Source of the DNA: Candidatus Nanopelagicus limnes
GTDB taxonomy: Bacteria > Actinomycetota > Actinomycetes > Nanopelagicales > Nanopelagicaceae
Reading direction: 5' to 3'
Assembly (NCBI RefSeq): GCF_002287885.2
Contig: NZ_CP016768.2
Location: forward strand, 1,054,001 to 1,118,000
DNA: 64,000 nucleotides
Shown here: positions 1 to 9,203 of the stretch, piece by piece
How positions within the stretch are numbered: the stretch's first letter is position 1
Layout of the letters: each line of letters starts with the position of its first letter
The notes under the pieces: generated by a model
Databases searched by the model: none
Seen by the model: only the letters and a program-made list of their open reading frames with translations
Told to the model about the DNA's origin: nothing
Position numbers and translations under genes: made by a program

Positions 1-18
1 TCAACTAAATCGGTGAGG

Positions 19-264
19 TTATCTGGCGTTGGGAAGTGAAATAGCCAATCCAAATAACATGATGCAGATCATAATTGGCAGAATCAATTCAATATTCCGC
101 TTTACTTTTAATTGTGAATATCTAGCCAACGTAAATGCAGCTGCGCCAATTGATAAAATGATTGAGCCACTGCGTACTGCGCCACTAATTCCAATCACTA
201 ACCCGATCGCAACAATAAGCAATGAAACTCTTCTTATTTGATCAAGTCGAAAACTATTTTTCAT
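19..264 (-). CDS. DUF3017 small membrane protein
   Basis: Predicted 81-residue membrane protein with two hydrophobic stretches in the first half and one near the C-terminus (about 50-75), preceded by a basic N-terminus (KNSFRLDQIRR). Size, hydropathy and position directly after folD match the actinobacterial DUF3017 family, whose function is unknown. I chose the ATG at 264, overlapping the folD stop by 11 bp; an ATG 15 bp upstream is also possible. No strong ribosome binding site is visible, so translation is probably coupled to folD. Assignment rests on position and hydropathy. Confidence 0.7.
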   Translation of the reverse strand: MKNSFRLDQIRRVSLLIVAIGLVIGISGAVRSGSIILSIGAAAFTLARYSQLKVKRNIELILPIMICIMLFGLAISLPNAR

Positions 265-1093
265 TTCTAGCCAGTTCAATTACATTTTTAAGCAGCATAA
301 CCCTTGTCATTGGACCTACTCCACCTGGCATCGGCGCAAAAGCAGAGGCGACCTCAATAACTTTAGGATCAAAATCCCCAACAAGTTGATTGCCATCTCG
401 AGTGATTCCAACATCAACTAAGACTGATCCTTTTTTCACCATTTCAGGCTTTATAAATTGCGCACTACCCATGGCAGCAATAACTACATCAGCATCCTTA
501 ATGAGGTCGGTTAAATTCTTAGATGCTGAGTGTGCCAGGGTTACTGTGGCATTAATTGGTTTTTGGGATAGCAAAATAGATAAGGGTCTACCGACTGTCA
601 TGCCTCGGCCAATAACTAATACCTTCACGCCAGATAAATTAATTTTATACTCAGCTAACAAAGCCACAATCGCCTTTGGTGTACAGGCAACTACTGAGTT
701 AAAACCTAAAACAAGATTGCCTAAATTATTTGGAGTAAGCCCATCTGCATCCTTTGCTGGATTAATTGCAGATAAAACTTTTTGCGTATTCACTCCAACT
801 GGAAGTGGAAGTTGAACAATAAATCCTGAGCAACTCGGATCTGCATTTAGTGCGTTAACTGAGGCAATAACTTCATTAGTGGTTGCACTGGCAGGTAAAT
901 TTACTTTAATTGATTTGATGCCAACCTCAGCACAATCCCGGTGCTTGCCTTCAACATATGCAACTGATCCAGGATCATCACCGACCAGAATTGTGCCCAA
1001 GCCAACTGGCTTATCGAGTTTTCCAATAGCGGCAGCGATATCAACCTTTATCCTCTGGGCTAAAGCTTTGCCATCCATGATTATCGCACTCAT
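254..1093 (-). CDS. folD: Bifunctional methylenetetrahydrofolate dehydrogenase/cyclohydrolase FolD
   Basis: Cytoplasmic enzyme interconverting 5,10-methylene-THF and 10-formyl-THF, supplying formyl groups for purines and fMet. The 279 residues match the usual family length. Visible hallmarks are the catalytic Tyr46/Lys50 pair in YVEGK, the IVQLPLP substrate loop near residue 92, the Rossmann motif VIGRGMTVGRP, and the C-terminal PMPGGVGPMT signature. Its ATG overlaps the stop of the upstream membrane gene by 4 bp, so it is translationally coupled. purN and purH, which often sit between that gene and folD in actinobacteria, are not here. Confidence 0.97.
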   Translation of the reverse strand: MSAIIMDGKALAQRIKVDIAAAIGKLDKPVGLGTILVGDDPGSVAYVEGKHRDCAEVGIKSIKVNLPASATTNEVIASVNALNADPSCSGFIVQLPLPVGVNTQKVLSAINPAKDADGLTPNNLGNLVLGFNSVVACTPKAIVALLAEYKINLSGVKVLVIGRGMTVGRPLSILLSQKPINATVTLAHSASKNLTDLIKDADVVIAAMGSAQFIKPEMVKKGSVLVDVGITRDGNQLVGDFDPKVIEVASAFAPMPGGVGPMTRVMLLKNVIELARNEK

Positions 1094-2181
1094 GTAGCAA
1101 GCCTACTCTGCATATCTTTTTTCTTAAACAATTTTGGTAAGTAGTGAATAACTAGGAATGCTAAAAGGATGTGAACAAAAACAATTGCACCGATCCGTAG
1201 TGGATTTACGCCAACTGGATTCATATTTGCTGAAATTAATGATCCAGATGAAATAAACGCCAAGATCGCTGAGCCAAGGACAGATAGAAGTAGGAATCGC
1301 AGATTTAGTTGTTGTTTACTTTTTTTATCAATATCAAGGACTTTAATTTTATTTAGGTTTATTAAAGCATAACCAAAAAGCATGATTGATAAAGTAATCA
1401 TCCATGGAAACCTCCCGGCAGGTAATGCTGCAAGGGCTGGAATTGCAGGAATCTCACGAAGATTAAAGATAAATGGAGTGATATCAGTTGCACTACCTAG
1501 TGAAAATCCAGAACCTAAGATGTAGCTAAAGGTGGCAAAAAATAGATTAGGCAAATAAAGTATTTGTAAGAACAGCAACAGAATTCCGCCAATGATGCCT
1601 GGGTGAAGAACTACGGTTAGATTTTTAGCAATACTAAAGTTAAGTAGCAGGTTTAATGAGAAAAGTACTCCTGAGATTCCGAGCATGATTAAAAACATTT
1701 GGCCTGGTAATTTAACTAGTGTTTCAAAATTTACCGTAGTTGTGGCTAGAAATAATAAAAACATCAAAACTGCTATCCCTCTTAGATAGTCAACTGAGAC
1801 TTGGCTGTTTGAAGCAATTAGTGCCAGTAGTAAGTAACAAATCAAATAGGTCAAGATAAAGTATGCCCGACTCATTTTTTTGTTTTCAATTACTGCAACT
1901 ACTCTTCTATATCCCACTCGCATACTAAGCCAAGGAAGTATTACCGCACCTAACGGCAAGTAAGACAGGTACCCAGTTATCTCATTGCTAGTGATATGAA
2001 ATGGCGCTAAATGCGATCCTAACCAAAGCCAAAGCGCAGCTCGCATTGGATCAGATGTAGTCCCGTATGTACTTCCAGCAGTTGCCCAAGCGAATAAGGT
2101 AATAAAAGCAAGTGGAAAAAGTATTATCAGTATTGATCTAATTACTTGTTGCAGCGTGATCAAGAACCTACGCGCAACCAT
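1090..2181 (-). CDS. Polytopic membrane protein, DUF6350-like
   Basis: A 363-residue, very hydrophobic protein with roughly nine or ten membrane segments and few charged loops, ending in a basic tail (KLFKKKDMQSRLAT). No catalytic motif is recognisable. Its position just downstream of sucCD and upstream of one-carbon/purine genes matches the actinobacterial DUF6350 family (Mycobacterium Rv0955-like), sometimes annotated as a cell-division-associated membrane protein without firm function. It lies 18 bp after sucD and overlaps folD by 4 bp, so it is probably in one transcript with both. The family call is inferred from synteny and hydropathy. Confidence 0.65.
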   Translation of the reverse strand: MVARRFLITLQQVIRSILIILFPLAFITLFAWATAGSTYGTTSDPMRAALWLWLGSHLAPFHITSNEITGYLSYLPLGAVILPWLSMRVGYRRVVAVIENKKMSRAYFILTYLICYLLLALIASNSQVSVDYLRGIAVLMFLLFLATTTVNFETLVKLPGQMFLIMLGISGVLFSLNLLLNFSIAKNLTVVLHPGIIGGILLLFLQILYLPNLFFATFSYILGSGFSLGSATDITPFIFNLREIPAIPALAALPAGRFPWMITLSIMLFGYALINLNKIKVLDIDKKSKQQLNLRFLLLSVLGSAILAFISSGSLISANMNPVGVNPLRIGAIVFVHILLAFLVIHYLPKLFKKKDMQSRLAT

Positions 2182-2199
2182 TATTTTCCTATCTGCGAT

Positions 2200-3081
2200 T
2201 TATCCATTCAATATCTTGCGCATCAAGTTAGCGGTTTCACTTGGTGTTTTACCAACCGCAACACCGACAGCTTCCAAAGCTTCTTTTTTAGCTGCAGCAG
2301 TTCCTGAAGATCCAGAGACAATTGCACCAGCGTGACCCATAGTTTTGCCCTCAGGTGCTGTAAATCCAGCAACATATCCAACAACAGGTTTAGTTACATA
2401 CTCTTTCATGAATTGCGCTGCTCTCTCTTCTGCATCGCCGCCAATTTCACCAATCATAACAATCGCTTTAGTTTCAGGATCATCCTGGAATGCGCGCAAG
2501 CAGTCGATATGAGTTGTTCCAATTATTGGATCTCCACCAATTCCTACCGCTGTTGTGAAACCGAAATCTCTTAACTCAAACATCATCTGATAAGTCAAAG
2601 TGCCTGATTTTGAAACCAAACCAATTTTTCCTGGTCCGGTAATGTCTGCTGGAATAATTCCTAAGTTAGTTTTTCCTGGGCTAATAATTCCAGGACAGTT
2701 TGGACCAAGAATCTGAGTTTTGCCTTTACTTACTGAGTAAGAATAAAAAGCTGCCACATCATGAACTGGAATACCTTCAGTAATAACAACCACTAATGGC
2801 ATTGCGGCATCAATGGCATCGATTACTGCAGCCTTAGCAAATTTTGGTGGCACAAAAACAACCGAAGCGTTTGCTCCTGTTGCACTCATCGCTTCGGCGA
2901 CTGAGTTAAAAACTGGAATTAACTTTCCGTCCATATCAACACTTTGGCCACCCTTACCAGGAGTTACGCCACCAACAATTTTAGTTCCAGCTTTGAGCAT
3001 GCGCTTTGTGTGTTTAGTTCCCTCAGATCCTGTCATACCTTGAACAATCACTTTGGTGTTTTCATTTACAAAAATTGCCAT
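2200..3081 (-). CDS. sucD: Succinyl-CoA synthetase alpha subunit
   Basis: TCA-cycle enzyme converting succinyl-CoA to succinate with substrate-level phosphorylation; the alpha subunit binds CoA and carries the phosphohistidine. The 293 residues are full length. Visible features are the N-terminal CoA-binding Rossmann domain ([15 protein letters not shown], residues 11-25), the LGPNCPGI loop at 125-132, and the active-site His250 in GHAGAIVSG. Its ATG overlaps the sucC stop by one base, the standard sucC-sucD arrangement, giving stoichiometric synthesis. Confidence 0.98.
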   Translation of the reverse strand: MAIFVNENTKVIVQGMTGSEGTKHTKRMLKAGTKIVGGVTPGKGGQSVDMDGKLIPVFNSVAEAMSATGANASVVFVPPKFAKAAVIDAIDAAMPLVVVITEGIPVHDVAAFYSYSVSKGKTQILGPNCPGIISPGKTNLGIIPADITGPGKIGLVSKSGTLTYQMMFELRDFGFTTAVGIGGDPIIGTTHIDCLRAFQDDPETKAIVMIGEIGGDAEERAAQFMKEYVTKPVVGYVAGFTAPEGKTMGHAGAIVSGSSGTAAAKKEALEAVGVAVGKTPSETANLMRKILNG

Positions 3082-4241
3082 TATCTTGCCGCCAACTCTG
3101 CAGCTTTTGCTGCCGCGCCATCCATAGTTTCAAGTTGCTCAACCAGTGGATGATTTGCATCATTTAATATCTTGCGGCCTAGCTCAACATTATTGCCATC
3201 TAATCTGACCACGATTGGTTTTGTAGCTTTTGATCCCAACATATCAAGTGCCTGCACAATTCCATTTGCTACCGCATCACATGCAGTAATTCCGCCGAAG
3301 ACATTAACAAACACACTTCGTACATCACTATCTCCCAAAATAATGGATAAACCATTTGCCATTACTTCAGCAGAAGCACCCCCACCAATATCTAGGAAGT
3401 TTGCAGGTTTGACTCCATATTTTTCACCTGCATAAGCCACTACATCTAATGTGCTCATCACAAGGCCTGCGCCATTTCCAATAATTCCAACCTGGCCATC
3501 AAGTTTTACGTAATTTAAATCCTTCTCCTTAGCCAATTTCTCCAGCGGATTTGTTGATTCATGATCTACTAAAACTTCGTGCTCTGGGTGTCTAAAGCCA
3601 GCGTTATCATCCAAAGTAACTTTTCCATCTAAGGCAATTACTTTGCCATCAGAGGTTTTAACTAAGGGATTTATCTCCATCAAAGTTGCATCTTCTTTAA
3701 TAAATGCCTGCCACAACTTAACTAATACATCTGCGACCTGATCAATCACATCAGCTGGGAATTGACCACCCTTTGCAATCTCAAGTGCCTTAGCTTTATC
3801 AATTCCTATATTTGGATTAATTCCAACCTTGGCTAGTTTTTCTGGTGTCTTGTGAGCAACCTCTTCGATCTCCATGCCGCCTGCAACCGATGCCATAACT
3901 AGAAAATTTCGATTTGCTCGATCTAATAAAATTGCTAGGTAGTACTCAGAATCAATTGGTGCTGCTTGAGCAATCATTACTTTATTTACAGTATGTCCTT
4001 TAATGTCCATTCCTAAAATTGCCGCTGCCTTTATTTTGGCATCATCAGCATTCTCAGCCAGTTTTACACCGCCTGCTTTTCCACGACCGCCAACTTTTAC
4101 TTGGGCTTTAACTACAACTTTGCCGCCAATTTTTGTAGCAGCTGCATGAGCTTCATCTGGAGTAGTTGCTACCGCACCAGCTAATACTGGAATTTGATGT
4201 GATTCAAAAAGATCGCGCGCTTGATACTCAAACAGATCCAC
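3081..4241 (-). CDS. sucC: Succinyl-CoA synthetase beta subunit
   Basis: ATP-grasp beta subunit of succinyl-CoA synthetase, binding nucleotide and succinate. The 386 residues match the family. It begins with the typical [19 protein letters not shown] sequence, followed by the ATP-grasp lysine motif [17 protein letters not shown] and, in the C-terminal domain, [12 protein letters not shown] and [10 protein letters not shown]. The start is a GTG at 4241 with GGGGAT about seven bases upstream. It lies 65 bp downstream of pcrA on the same strand, preserving actinobacterial pcrA-sucC-sucD order. Confidence 0.98.
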   Translation of the reverse strand: MDLFEYQARDLFESHQIPVLAGAVATTPDEAHAAATKIGGKVVVKAQVKVGGRGKAGGVKLAENADDAKIKAAAILGMDIKGHTVNKVMIAQAAPIDSEYYLAILLDRANRNFLVMASVAGGMEIEEVAHKTPEKLAKVGINPNIGIDKAKALEIAKGGQFPADVIDQVADVLVKLWQAFIKEDATLMEINPLVKTSDGKVIALDGKVTLDDNAGFRHPEHEVLVDHESTNPLEKLAKEKDLNYVKLDGQVGIIGNGAGLVMSTLDVVAYAGEKYGVKPANFLDIGGGASAEVMANGLSIILGDSDVRSVFVNVFGGITACDAVANGIVQALDMLGSKATKPIVVRLDGNNVELGRKILNDANHPLVEQLETMDGAAAKAAELAAR

Positions 4242-4306
4242 TTAATTATCCCCGATCAATTTTTATCTTCGGTAAGGTGGTAATAGTAATGAGATTGGCT
4301 CTAAAT

Positions 4307-6520
4307 TTATAATTTCTCAACTGGGGCATAGCGAAGCAATAGACGTTTTTCACCATATGAGCCGAAATTAATGGTGGCTTCGGCTCGATCTCCATCACCT
4401 GTAACTGCAACCACTGTTCCCATGCCAAAGGTGTCATGTGAGACGCGTTCGCCAACTTCAAGCTTCATTGTGTTGCTCACCTTGCCAGTTGGCTTTGGTG
4501 CTGTGAAAGAACGCTTAATTGAACTCTTTATTGGTGAAGCTTTTTCTTGTGCTTGATTCCACTCAATTACCGAATCTGGAATTTCACTTAAGAATCTAGA
4601 GGCTGCGTTGTAGTTAGGCGCACCCCAAGATGAACGGTATTCAGCTCTTGTAATAAAGAGATTCTCTCGAGCACGAGTTAAGCCAACGTAGGCAAGCCGG
4701 CGCTCTTCTTGTAACTCATCTGGATCTCCAAGAGTGCGAGAGTGTGGAAATATTCCCTCTTCCATTCCAGTTAAAAACACTGTTGGAAACTCAAGTCCTT
4801 TAGCAGTATGTAATGTCATCATGGTTACAACACCGCCGTGATCTTCACCTTCTGGGATTTGATCAGCATCTGCTACTAATGAAACATCTTCTAAGAAGCC
4901 AACAAGTGATATCTCTTCACCATCATCAACTTCACCCTCTTCATACTCAGTTGCAACTGCTACTAACTCCTCTAAGTTTTCTACCCGAACTTCATCCTGT
5001 GGATCTTTGCTTTCAGATAATTCAGCAAGTAAACCAGATTGTTCTAGTACTGCTTGGGCGATAACTGATGGCCTAGTTTTGGCCTCTACTAAGGTTTGCA
5101 GGGATTGAATTAACTTAACAAACTCAATAAGTGAAAAGGATGATCTCTGAGCTATTTCTTGATTTTTATCAACCTCACAGAGAGATTGCCAAAATGTTAA
5201 GTTATTATCTTTTGCATAAAGATCAAGTAAATCTAGCGCTCTATCTCCAATACCTCGCTTTGGTGTATTGATAATTCGTCGAAGTGAAACCTCATCCTCT
5301 GGATTTACAACCACTCTTAAATAGGCGAGGAAATCTTTAATCTCTTTTCGCTCATAAAAACGAACTCCACCAACAACTTTATAAGGAATTCCAATGCGCA
5401 TAAATACCTCTTCAAAAACACGAGACTGCGCATTTGTCCGATAGAAAATTGCAGTATCCCCAGGATTAGATTTTCCAAGATCTCGTAACCGGTCAATCTC
5501 GCGCACTACAAAATCTGCTTCATCGTGCTCACTTTCAGCAACATATCCAGTAATCATTGCGCCAGCGCCAGCCTCTGACCAGAGATTCTTTTCTTTCCTG
5601 CCATCATTGTTTGCAATTACGGCGTTCGCCGCACTGAGTATGTTTTGGGTGGAGCGATAATTTTGTTCGAGCAATATTGTCTTTGCATTTGGATAATCAG
5701 CTTCAAATTGCAGAATATTTCTTATATTTGCCCCGCGAAAGGCATAGATTGATTGGTCGGCATCTCCTACAACACATAATTCAGCAGGTGCAATTCCATC
5801 TCGTTCATGGCCAACTAATTCTTTGATTAGAACATACTGCGCATGATTTGTATCCTGATACTCATCAACTAAAATATGTTTAAATCTGGATCGATACTTA
5901 GCCCTTACTTCTGGGTGTCTTTGCATAACTTCAACTGTTTTGGCTATTAAGTCATCAAAATCCATAGAGTTGGCGCCACTTAATCGCTTTTGATAGATAG
6001 CAAATACTTGAGCGACGATCTCTTGGAAGTGATCTTTACTTTGGTTTAAATAATCAGCAGGACCAAGTAATTCATTTTTTGCCTGTGAGATTAATGCAGC
6101 GACCGCCCGCGGGGCATATTTTTTCGCATCTAAATTCAAGTCCTTCATAACCAAAGTTATTAAACGCAGAGAATCACTCTGATCATAAATAGTGAATGAA
6201 TTGGTATATCCAAGTAATGAAGCTTCTCTTCTAAGGATTCGAACGCAAGCAGAGTGAAATGTTGACACCCACATAACCTTTGCTCGATCTCCTACTAATT
6301 GCGCAACTCGCTCTTTCATTTCACCAGCTGCCTTATTAGTAAAGGTAATCGCTAAAACTTCAAATGGTGCAACATTTCGTTCAGCTAGTAGGTATGCAAT
6401 TCGCCTTGTTAGTACTCGAGTTTTTCCAGAGCCAGCGCCAGCAACTACTAATAATGGAGAGCTTTCATGTTTAACCGCCGCTAATTGTTGTGAATTCAAA
6501 CCTTGAGTTAATGCGGACAT
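4307..6520 (-). CDS. pcrA: ATP-dependent DNA helicase PcrA/UvrD1
   Basis: SF1A 3'-5' helicase for nucleotide excision repair and removal of replication blocks. Visible motifs are Walker A AGAGSGKT ending at Thr34, the VDEYQDTN motif II, GDADQSIYAFRGA (motif III), EQNYRST, TMHTAKGLEF-type motif V and the VGLTRARE motif VI. A C-terminal Tudor-like domain (VGERVSHDTFGMGTVVAV) is typical of PcrA. The frame stays open 48 codons upstream, but I chose the ATG at 6520 (737 residues) because homologues begin near LNSQQLAAV and a TAGACT -10 lies seven bases upstream, consistent with a leaderless mRNA. Confidence 0.95.
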   Translation of the reverse strand: MSALTQGLNSQQLAAVKHESSPLLVVAGAGSGKTRVLTRRIAYLLAERNVAPFEVLAITFTNKAAGEMKERVAQLVGDRAKVMWVSTFHSACVRILRREASLLGYTNSFTIYDQSDSLRLITLVMKDLNLDAKKYAPRAVAALISQAKNELLGPADYLNQSKDHFQEIVAQVFAIYQKRLSGANSMDFDDLIAKTVEVMQRHPEVRAKYRSRFKHILVDEYQDTNHAQYVLIKELVGHERDGIAPAELCVVGDADQSIYAFRGANIRNILQFEADYPNAKTILLEQNYRSTQNILSAANAVIANNDGRKEKNLWSEAGAGAMITGYVAESEHDEADFVVREIDRLRDLGKSNPGDTAIFYRTNAQSRVFEEVFMRIGIPYKVVGGVRFYERKEIKDFLAYLRVVVNPEDEVSLRRIINTPKRGIGDRALDLLDLYAKDNNLTFWQSLCEVDKNQEIAQRSSFSLIEFVKLIQSLQTLVEAKTRPSVIAQAVLEQSGLLAELSESKDPQDEVRVENLEELVAVATEYEEGEVDDGEEISLVGFLEDVSLVADADQIPEGEDHGGVVTMMTLHTAKGLEFPTVFLTGMEEGIFPHSRTLGDPDELQEERRLAYVGLTRARENLFITRAEYRSSWGAPNYNAASRFLSEIPDSVIEWNQAQEKASPIKSSIKRSFTAPKPTGKVSNTMKLEVGERVSHDTFGMGTVVAVTGDGDRAEATINFGSYGEKRLLLRYAPVEKL

Positions 6521-6577
6521 ATTGGCAAGTCTATCGGTGGGTAATGACTGGGTAGTTGCTGCGGTAATCTTGCCAAT
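6521..6577. promoter_or_regulatory. Symmetric divergent promoter region between pcrA and the PIG-L gene
   Basis: The 58-bp divergent gap carries a perfect 9-bp inverted repeat: ATTGGCAAG at 6521-6529 and CTTGCCAAT at 6569-6577, separated by 39 bp. Each arm lies between a -10 hexamer and the start codon of one gene: TAGACT (minus, 6533-6528) then 7 bases then the pcrA ATG; TAATCT (plus, 6565-6570) then 8 bases then the PIG-L ATG. Both promoters therefore look leaderless. The arms could be a shared operator; that is inference. Confidence 0.5.
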
Positions 6578-6578
6578 T

Positions 6579-7304
6579 ATGATGCCTTTAGATGACAGTG
6601 AAATCGAGCGAGTACTTGTCGTTACCGCACACCCTGATGATTGTGATTTCGGAGCAGCCGGCACTATCGCGCTTTGGACTGCTAAGGGAATTAAAGTTTC
6701 CTACTGCATCTGCACAAATGGTGATCAAGGAGGCGAGGATCCAAATGTACCAAGGGATGAAATGCCTAAAATTCGCCAACGTGAACAACGAGAAGCTGGT
6801 GTTGCAGTTGGCGTAACTGACATAACTTTTCTTAATTACCGAGATGGTTGGCTAGTACCAACAATTGAACTTCGAAAAGATATTGTTAGACAGATCAGAA
6901 TTTCAAAACCTGACCGAATGGTTATTCAATCCCCAGAACGAAACTGGGATCGATTATTTTCATCTCACCCAGACCATATGGCAGCCGGTGAAGCTGCAAT
7001 TCAGGCGGTCTATCCAGATTCACGAAATGCTTTTGCATTTGAGGATTTACTAAAGGTAGAAGGTTTAGAACCTTGGCGGGTTAAGGAAGTATGGGTTACC
7101 TCTACAAGTAATCCAGATCATTATGTTGATATTACAACTACCTTTGATAAAAAAATGAAAGCATTACATGCTCATGTTAGCCAAACAGCACACAATGAGA
7201 ACCTTGAGAAGATGGTGCGCGAATGGGGTGAGCGAAATGCTGAGGCTAATAATTTGCCGGCTGGAAGTGTTGCTGAAGTATTTAAAATAGTAAATACAAA
7301 TTAA
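6579..7304 (+). CDS. PIG-L/LmbE family zinc-dependent deacetylase
   Basis: Predicted 241-residue metal-dependent N-deacetylase of the PIG-L/LmbE family, which includes the mycothiol enzymes MshB and Mca. Visible metal ligands are His18 and Asp21 in the AHPDD motif and His130/His133 in SHPDHMAAGEA. The sequence CTNGDQGGEDPN (residues 45-56) matches the family's substrate loop. I chose the first of two adjacent ATGs (6579), which follows a -10-like TAATCT by 8 bases; an in-frame upstream codon at 6522 would overlap the promoter. The substrate cannot be read from sequence: mycothiol metabolism is possible but unproven. It overlaps the convergent cyclophilin gene by 4 bp. Confidence 0.85.
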   Translation: MMPLDDSEIERVLVVTAHPDDCDFGAAGTIALWTAKGIKVSYCICTNGDQGGEDPNVPRDEMPKIRQREQREAGVAVGVTDITFLNYRDGWLVPTIELRKDIVRQIRISKPDRMVIQSPERNWDRLFSSHPDHMAAGEAAIQAVYPDSRNAFAFEDLLKVEGLEPWRVKEVWVTSTSNPDHYVDITTTFDKKMKALHAHVSQTAHNENLEKMVREWGERNAEANNLPAGSVAEVFKIVNTN

Positions 7305-7960
7305 CGAACTTTTACTCGCTCAATTGCAATTGTTTGTTTGGGCAAACCATCATTTGTGCCATCTGCAACACCTTCTTTTGCAATTGCTTTAACAATCTCT
7401 AATCCCTTTGTTACCTTTCCCCAAATAGTGTATTCCGGTCGCATTGAGGTATTTTCATAAACTATAAAGAATTGACTGCCATTTGTATTAGCACCTGAGT
7501 TGGCCATTGCTACAACACCTGCTGGATAATTTGACTCTATTGCTTGCGGTAGATTTTCATCGCGATAACTAAAATTAGGTCCGCCCATCCCAGTACCTGT
7601 CGGATCTCCACACTGTAAAACATAAATATTGTTTGTCGTTAATCGATGGCAGACAGTTTTATTAAAAAATCCACCATTTGCTAGTGCAGCCAGGGCAACA
7701 ACAGTAATTGGTGCACTCTTTGCGTTAGCTTCAATCACAATATCACCACAATTTGTTGTTAAGGTAAATGTTCTGTTCTTAAATGGAGGTTTAACCTCTG
7801 GTGGAGTTATGTTTTTTACCGAATGAGCTTTGGCATTTGTTTTCTTACATACAACTTCAGACACTTTCTTAGATTGTGCTGAGTTAGAGACAGGTGAAAG
7901 AATTATAGAAAAAATGGTAATAAAAGTTGTAACTGCGATTACTTTTATTATCTTTTGCAC
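7301..7960 (-). CDS. Exported/membrane-anchored cyclophilin-type peptidyl-prolyl isomerase
   Basis: N-terminal signal or membrane anchor (hydrophobic residues about 5-27) followed by a cyclophilin domain from about residue 64 to the end of 219 residues. It should assist folding of secreted proteins by prolyl isomerisation. Recognisable are His105-Arg106, the catalytic-arginine position, then CGDPTGTGMGGP, GVVAMANSGANTNGSQFFI and TIWGKVTKGLEIV. The arginine-region sequence CHRLTTNNIYVLQ diverges from the usual FHRVIPGFMIQ, so activity may differ. The start is GTG at 7960 with no clear Shine-Dalgarno. It converges on the PIG-L gene, stops sharing a TTAA. Confidence 0.88.
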   Translation of the reverse strand: MQKIIKVIAVTTFITIFSIILSPVSNSAQSKKVSEVVCKKTNAKAHSVKNITPPEVKPPFKNRTFTLTTNCGDIVIEANAKSAPITVVALAALANGGFFNKTVCHRLTTNNIYVLQCGDPTGTGMGGPNFSYRDENLPQAIESNYPAGVVAMANSGANTNGSQFFIVYENTSMRPEYTIWGKVTKGLEIVKAIAKEGVADGTNDGLPKQTIAIERVKVR

Positions 7961-8001
7961 AAGGAGAGTTTAATCAACAATCTAAAGATCACAAACAAAA
8001 A

Positions 8002-8028
8002 ACCTTAGATAACGCAGTTTACTGTCAA
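8002..8028 (-). promoter_or_regulatory. Candidate promoter of the cyclophilin gene
   Basis: On the minus strand a consensus TTGACA (8028-8023) precedes TAAGGT (8007-8002) with a 15-bp spacer, shorter than the usual 17-18. It lies in the 94-bp gap between guaB3 and the cyclophilin gene, about 40 bp before the GTG start. The -35 is perfect; the -10 choice is uncertain. Confidence 0.4.
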
Positions 8029-8054
8029 ACTTTAAGCACTTTCACAGCAGAAAC

Positions 8055-9164
8055 TTATGGTTGAACTACAACCTCAACCCGCTGGAACTCCTTCAAATCT
8101 GAATAACCACAGGTAGCCATTGATCTACGAAGTGCTCCAAAAAGATTCATTGAGCCATCTGCAGTATTAGATGGTCCAGTTAAAACCTCAGCTAATGTTC
8201 CAACGCTTCCAACCTGCACACGGTTGCCTCGTGGTAATTGTCCATGATGTGCCTCAAGTCCCCAGTGCCAACCTTTTCCTGGTGCTTCAATGGCCTTTGC
8301 AAGAGGTGATCCCATCATTACCGCATCTGCGCCACATGCAACAGCTTTTGCAATTTCACCACTTGAACCCACTGAACCATCAGCAATTACATGCACATAC
8401 CTTCCACCAGACTCTTCTAAATAATCACGTCGAGCTGATGCAACCTCAGCCACCGCAGATGCCATTGGAACTGATATTCCTAAAACAGTTTTAGTTGTGT
8501 GAGCAGAACCGCCACCAAAGCCAACTAACACTCCTGCTGCTCCTGATCGCATTAAATGCAATGCTCCTTGCGCTGTTGCGCAGCCGCCCACAATTACAGG
8601 AACATCTAGCTCATAAATGAATTTCTTTAAGTTTAATGGCGCAGTTTTCTCAGATACATGCTCTGCTGAAACTGTTGTGCCACGAATTACAAATATATCT
8701 ACGCCAGCATCAAGAACTGCTTTGTGAAATTCAGCAGTGCGTTGTGGGGAAAGCGCTCCTGCCACAGTAACTCCTGCTGCTCTAATCTGAGCAAGTCTTT
8801 CTTTGATTAAAGTTGGTTGAATTGGGGCAGCATAAATCTCTTGCATTTTCTTAATTGCTTTGTCTTCACTTAACTTAGCCATATCAGCTAATTGTTTTTC
8901 AGCATCCTCATACCTTGTCCAGATGCCTTCTAAATTTAAAACTCCAAGTCCGCCAGCTTCACCAATTGCAATTGCAGTAGCTGGTGAAACTACAGAATCC
9001 ATTGGCGCTGCAATAAATGGTAAATCAAATTTATAGGCATCAATCTGCCAAGAGATAGAAACCTCTTCTGGATCTCGAGTTCTGCGAGATGGAACGATTG
9101 CAATTTCATCAAATGAGTATGCCGCCCGCGCGCGTTTACCAGGACCTAATTCAATATCGGACAT
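8055..9164 (-). CDS. guaB3: GuaB3 family IMP dehydrogenase-like protein
   Basis: A 369-residue TIM-barrel protein of the IMPDH/GMP reductase superfamily lacking CBS domains, the GuaB3 type found next to guaB2 in actinobacteria. Typical segments are the N-terminal YSFDEIAIVPSRRTRDPEEV (residues 16-35), FIAAPMDSVVSP, and the ADGSVGSSGEIAKA phosphate-binding turn. The loop that holds the catalytic Cys in classical IMPDH reads GGGSAHTTK (217-225), with no Cys. Role is in or near guanine nucleotide synthesis; the family's physiological reaction is less settled than for GuaB. No classical guaB lies beside it. Confidence 0.9.
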   Translation of the reverse strand: MSDIELGPGKRARAAYSFDEIAIVPSRRTRDPEEVSISWQIDAYKFDLPFIAAPMDSVVSPATAIAIGEAGGLGVLNLEGIWTRYEDAEKQLADMAKLSEDKAIKKMQEIYAAPIQPTLIKERLAQIRAAGVTVAGALSPQRTAEFHKAVLDAGVDIFVIRGTTVSAEHVSEKTAPLNLKKFIYELDVPVIVGGCATAQGALHLMRSGAAGVLVGFGGGSAHTTKTVLGISVPMASAVAEVASARRDYLEESGGRYVHVIADGSVGSSGEIAKAVACGADAVMMGSPLAKAIEAPGKGWHWGLEAHHGQLPRGNRVQVGSVGTLAEVLTGPSNTADGSMNLFGALRRSMATCGYSDLKEFQRVEVVVQP

Positions 9165-9203
9165 ATGACCAATCGTATCTGTTGATGAGTTATCTAATGA
9201 AAT

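Noticed and set aside
6521-6664. Upstream start for pcrA giving a longer protein
   Set aside because: The added 48 residues are Ser/Thr-rich without helicase similarity and read through the divergent PIG-L gene and its promoter.
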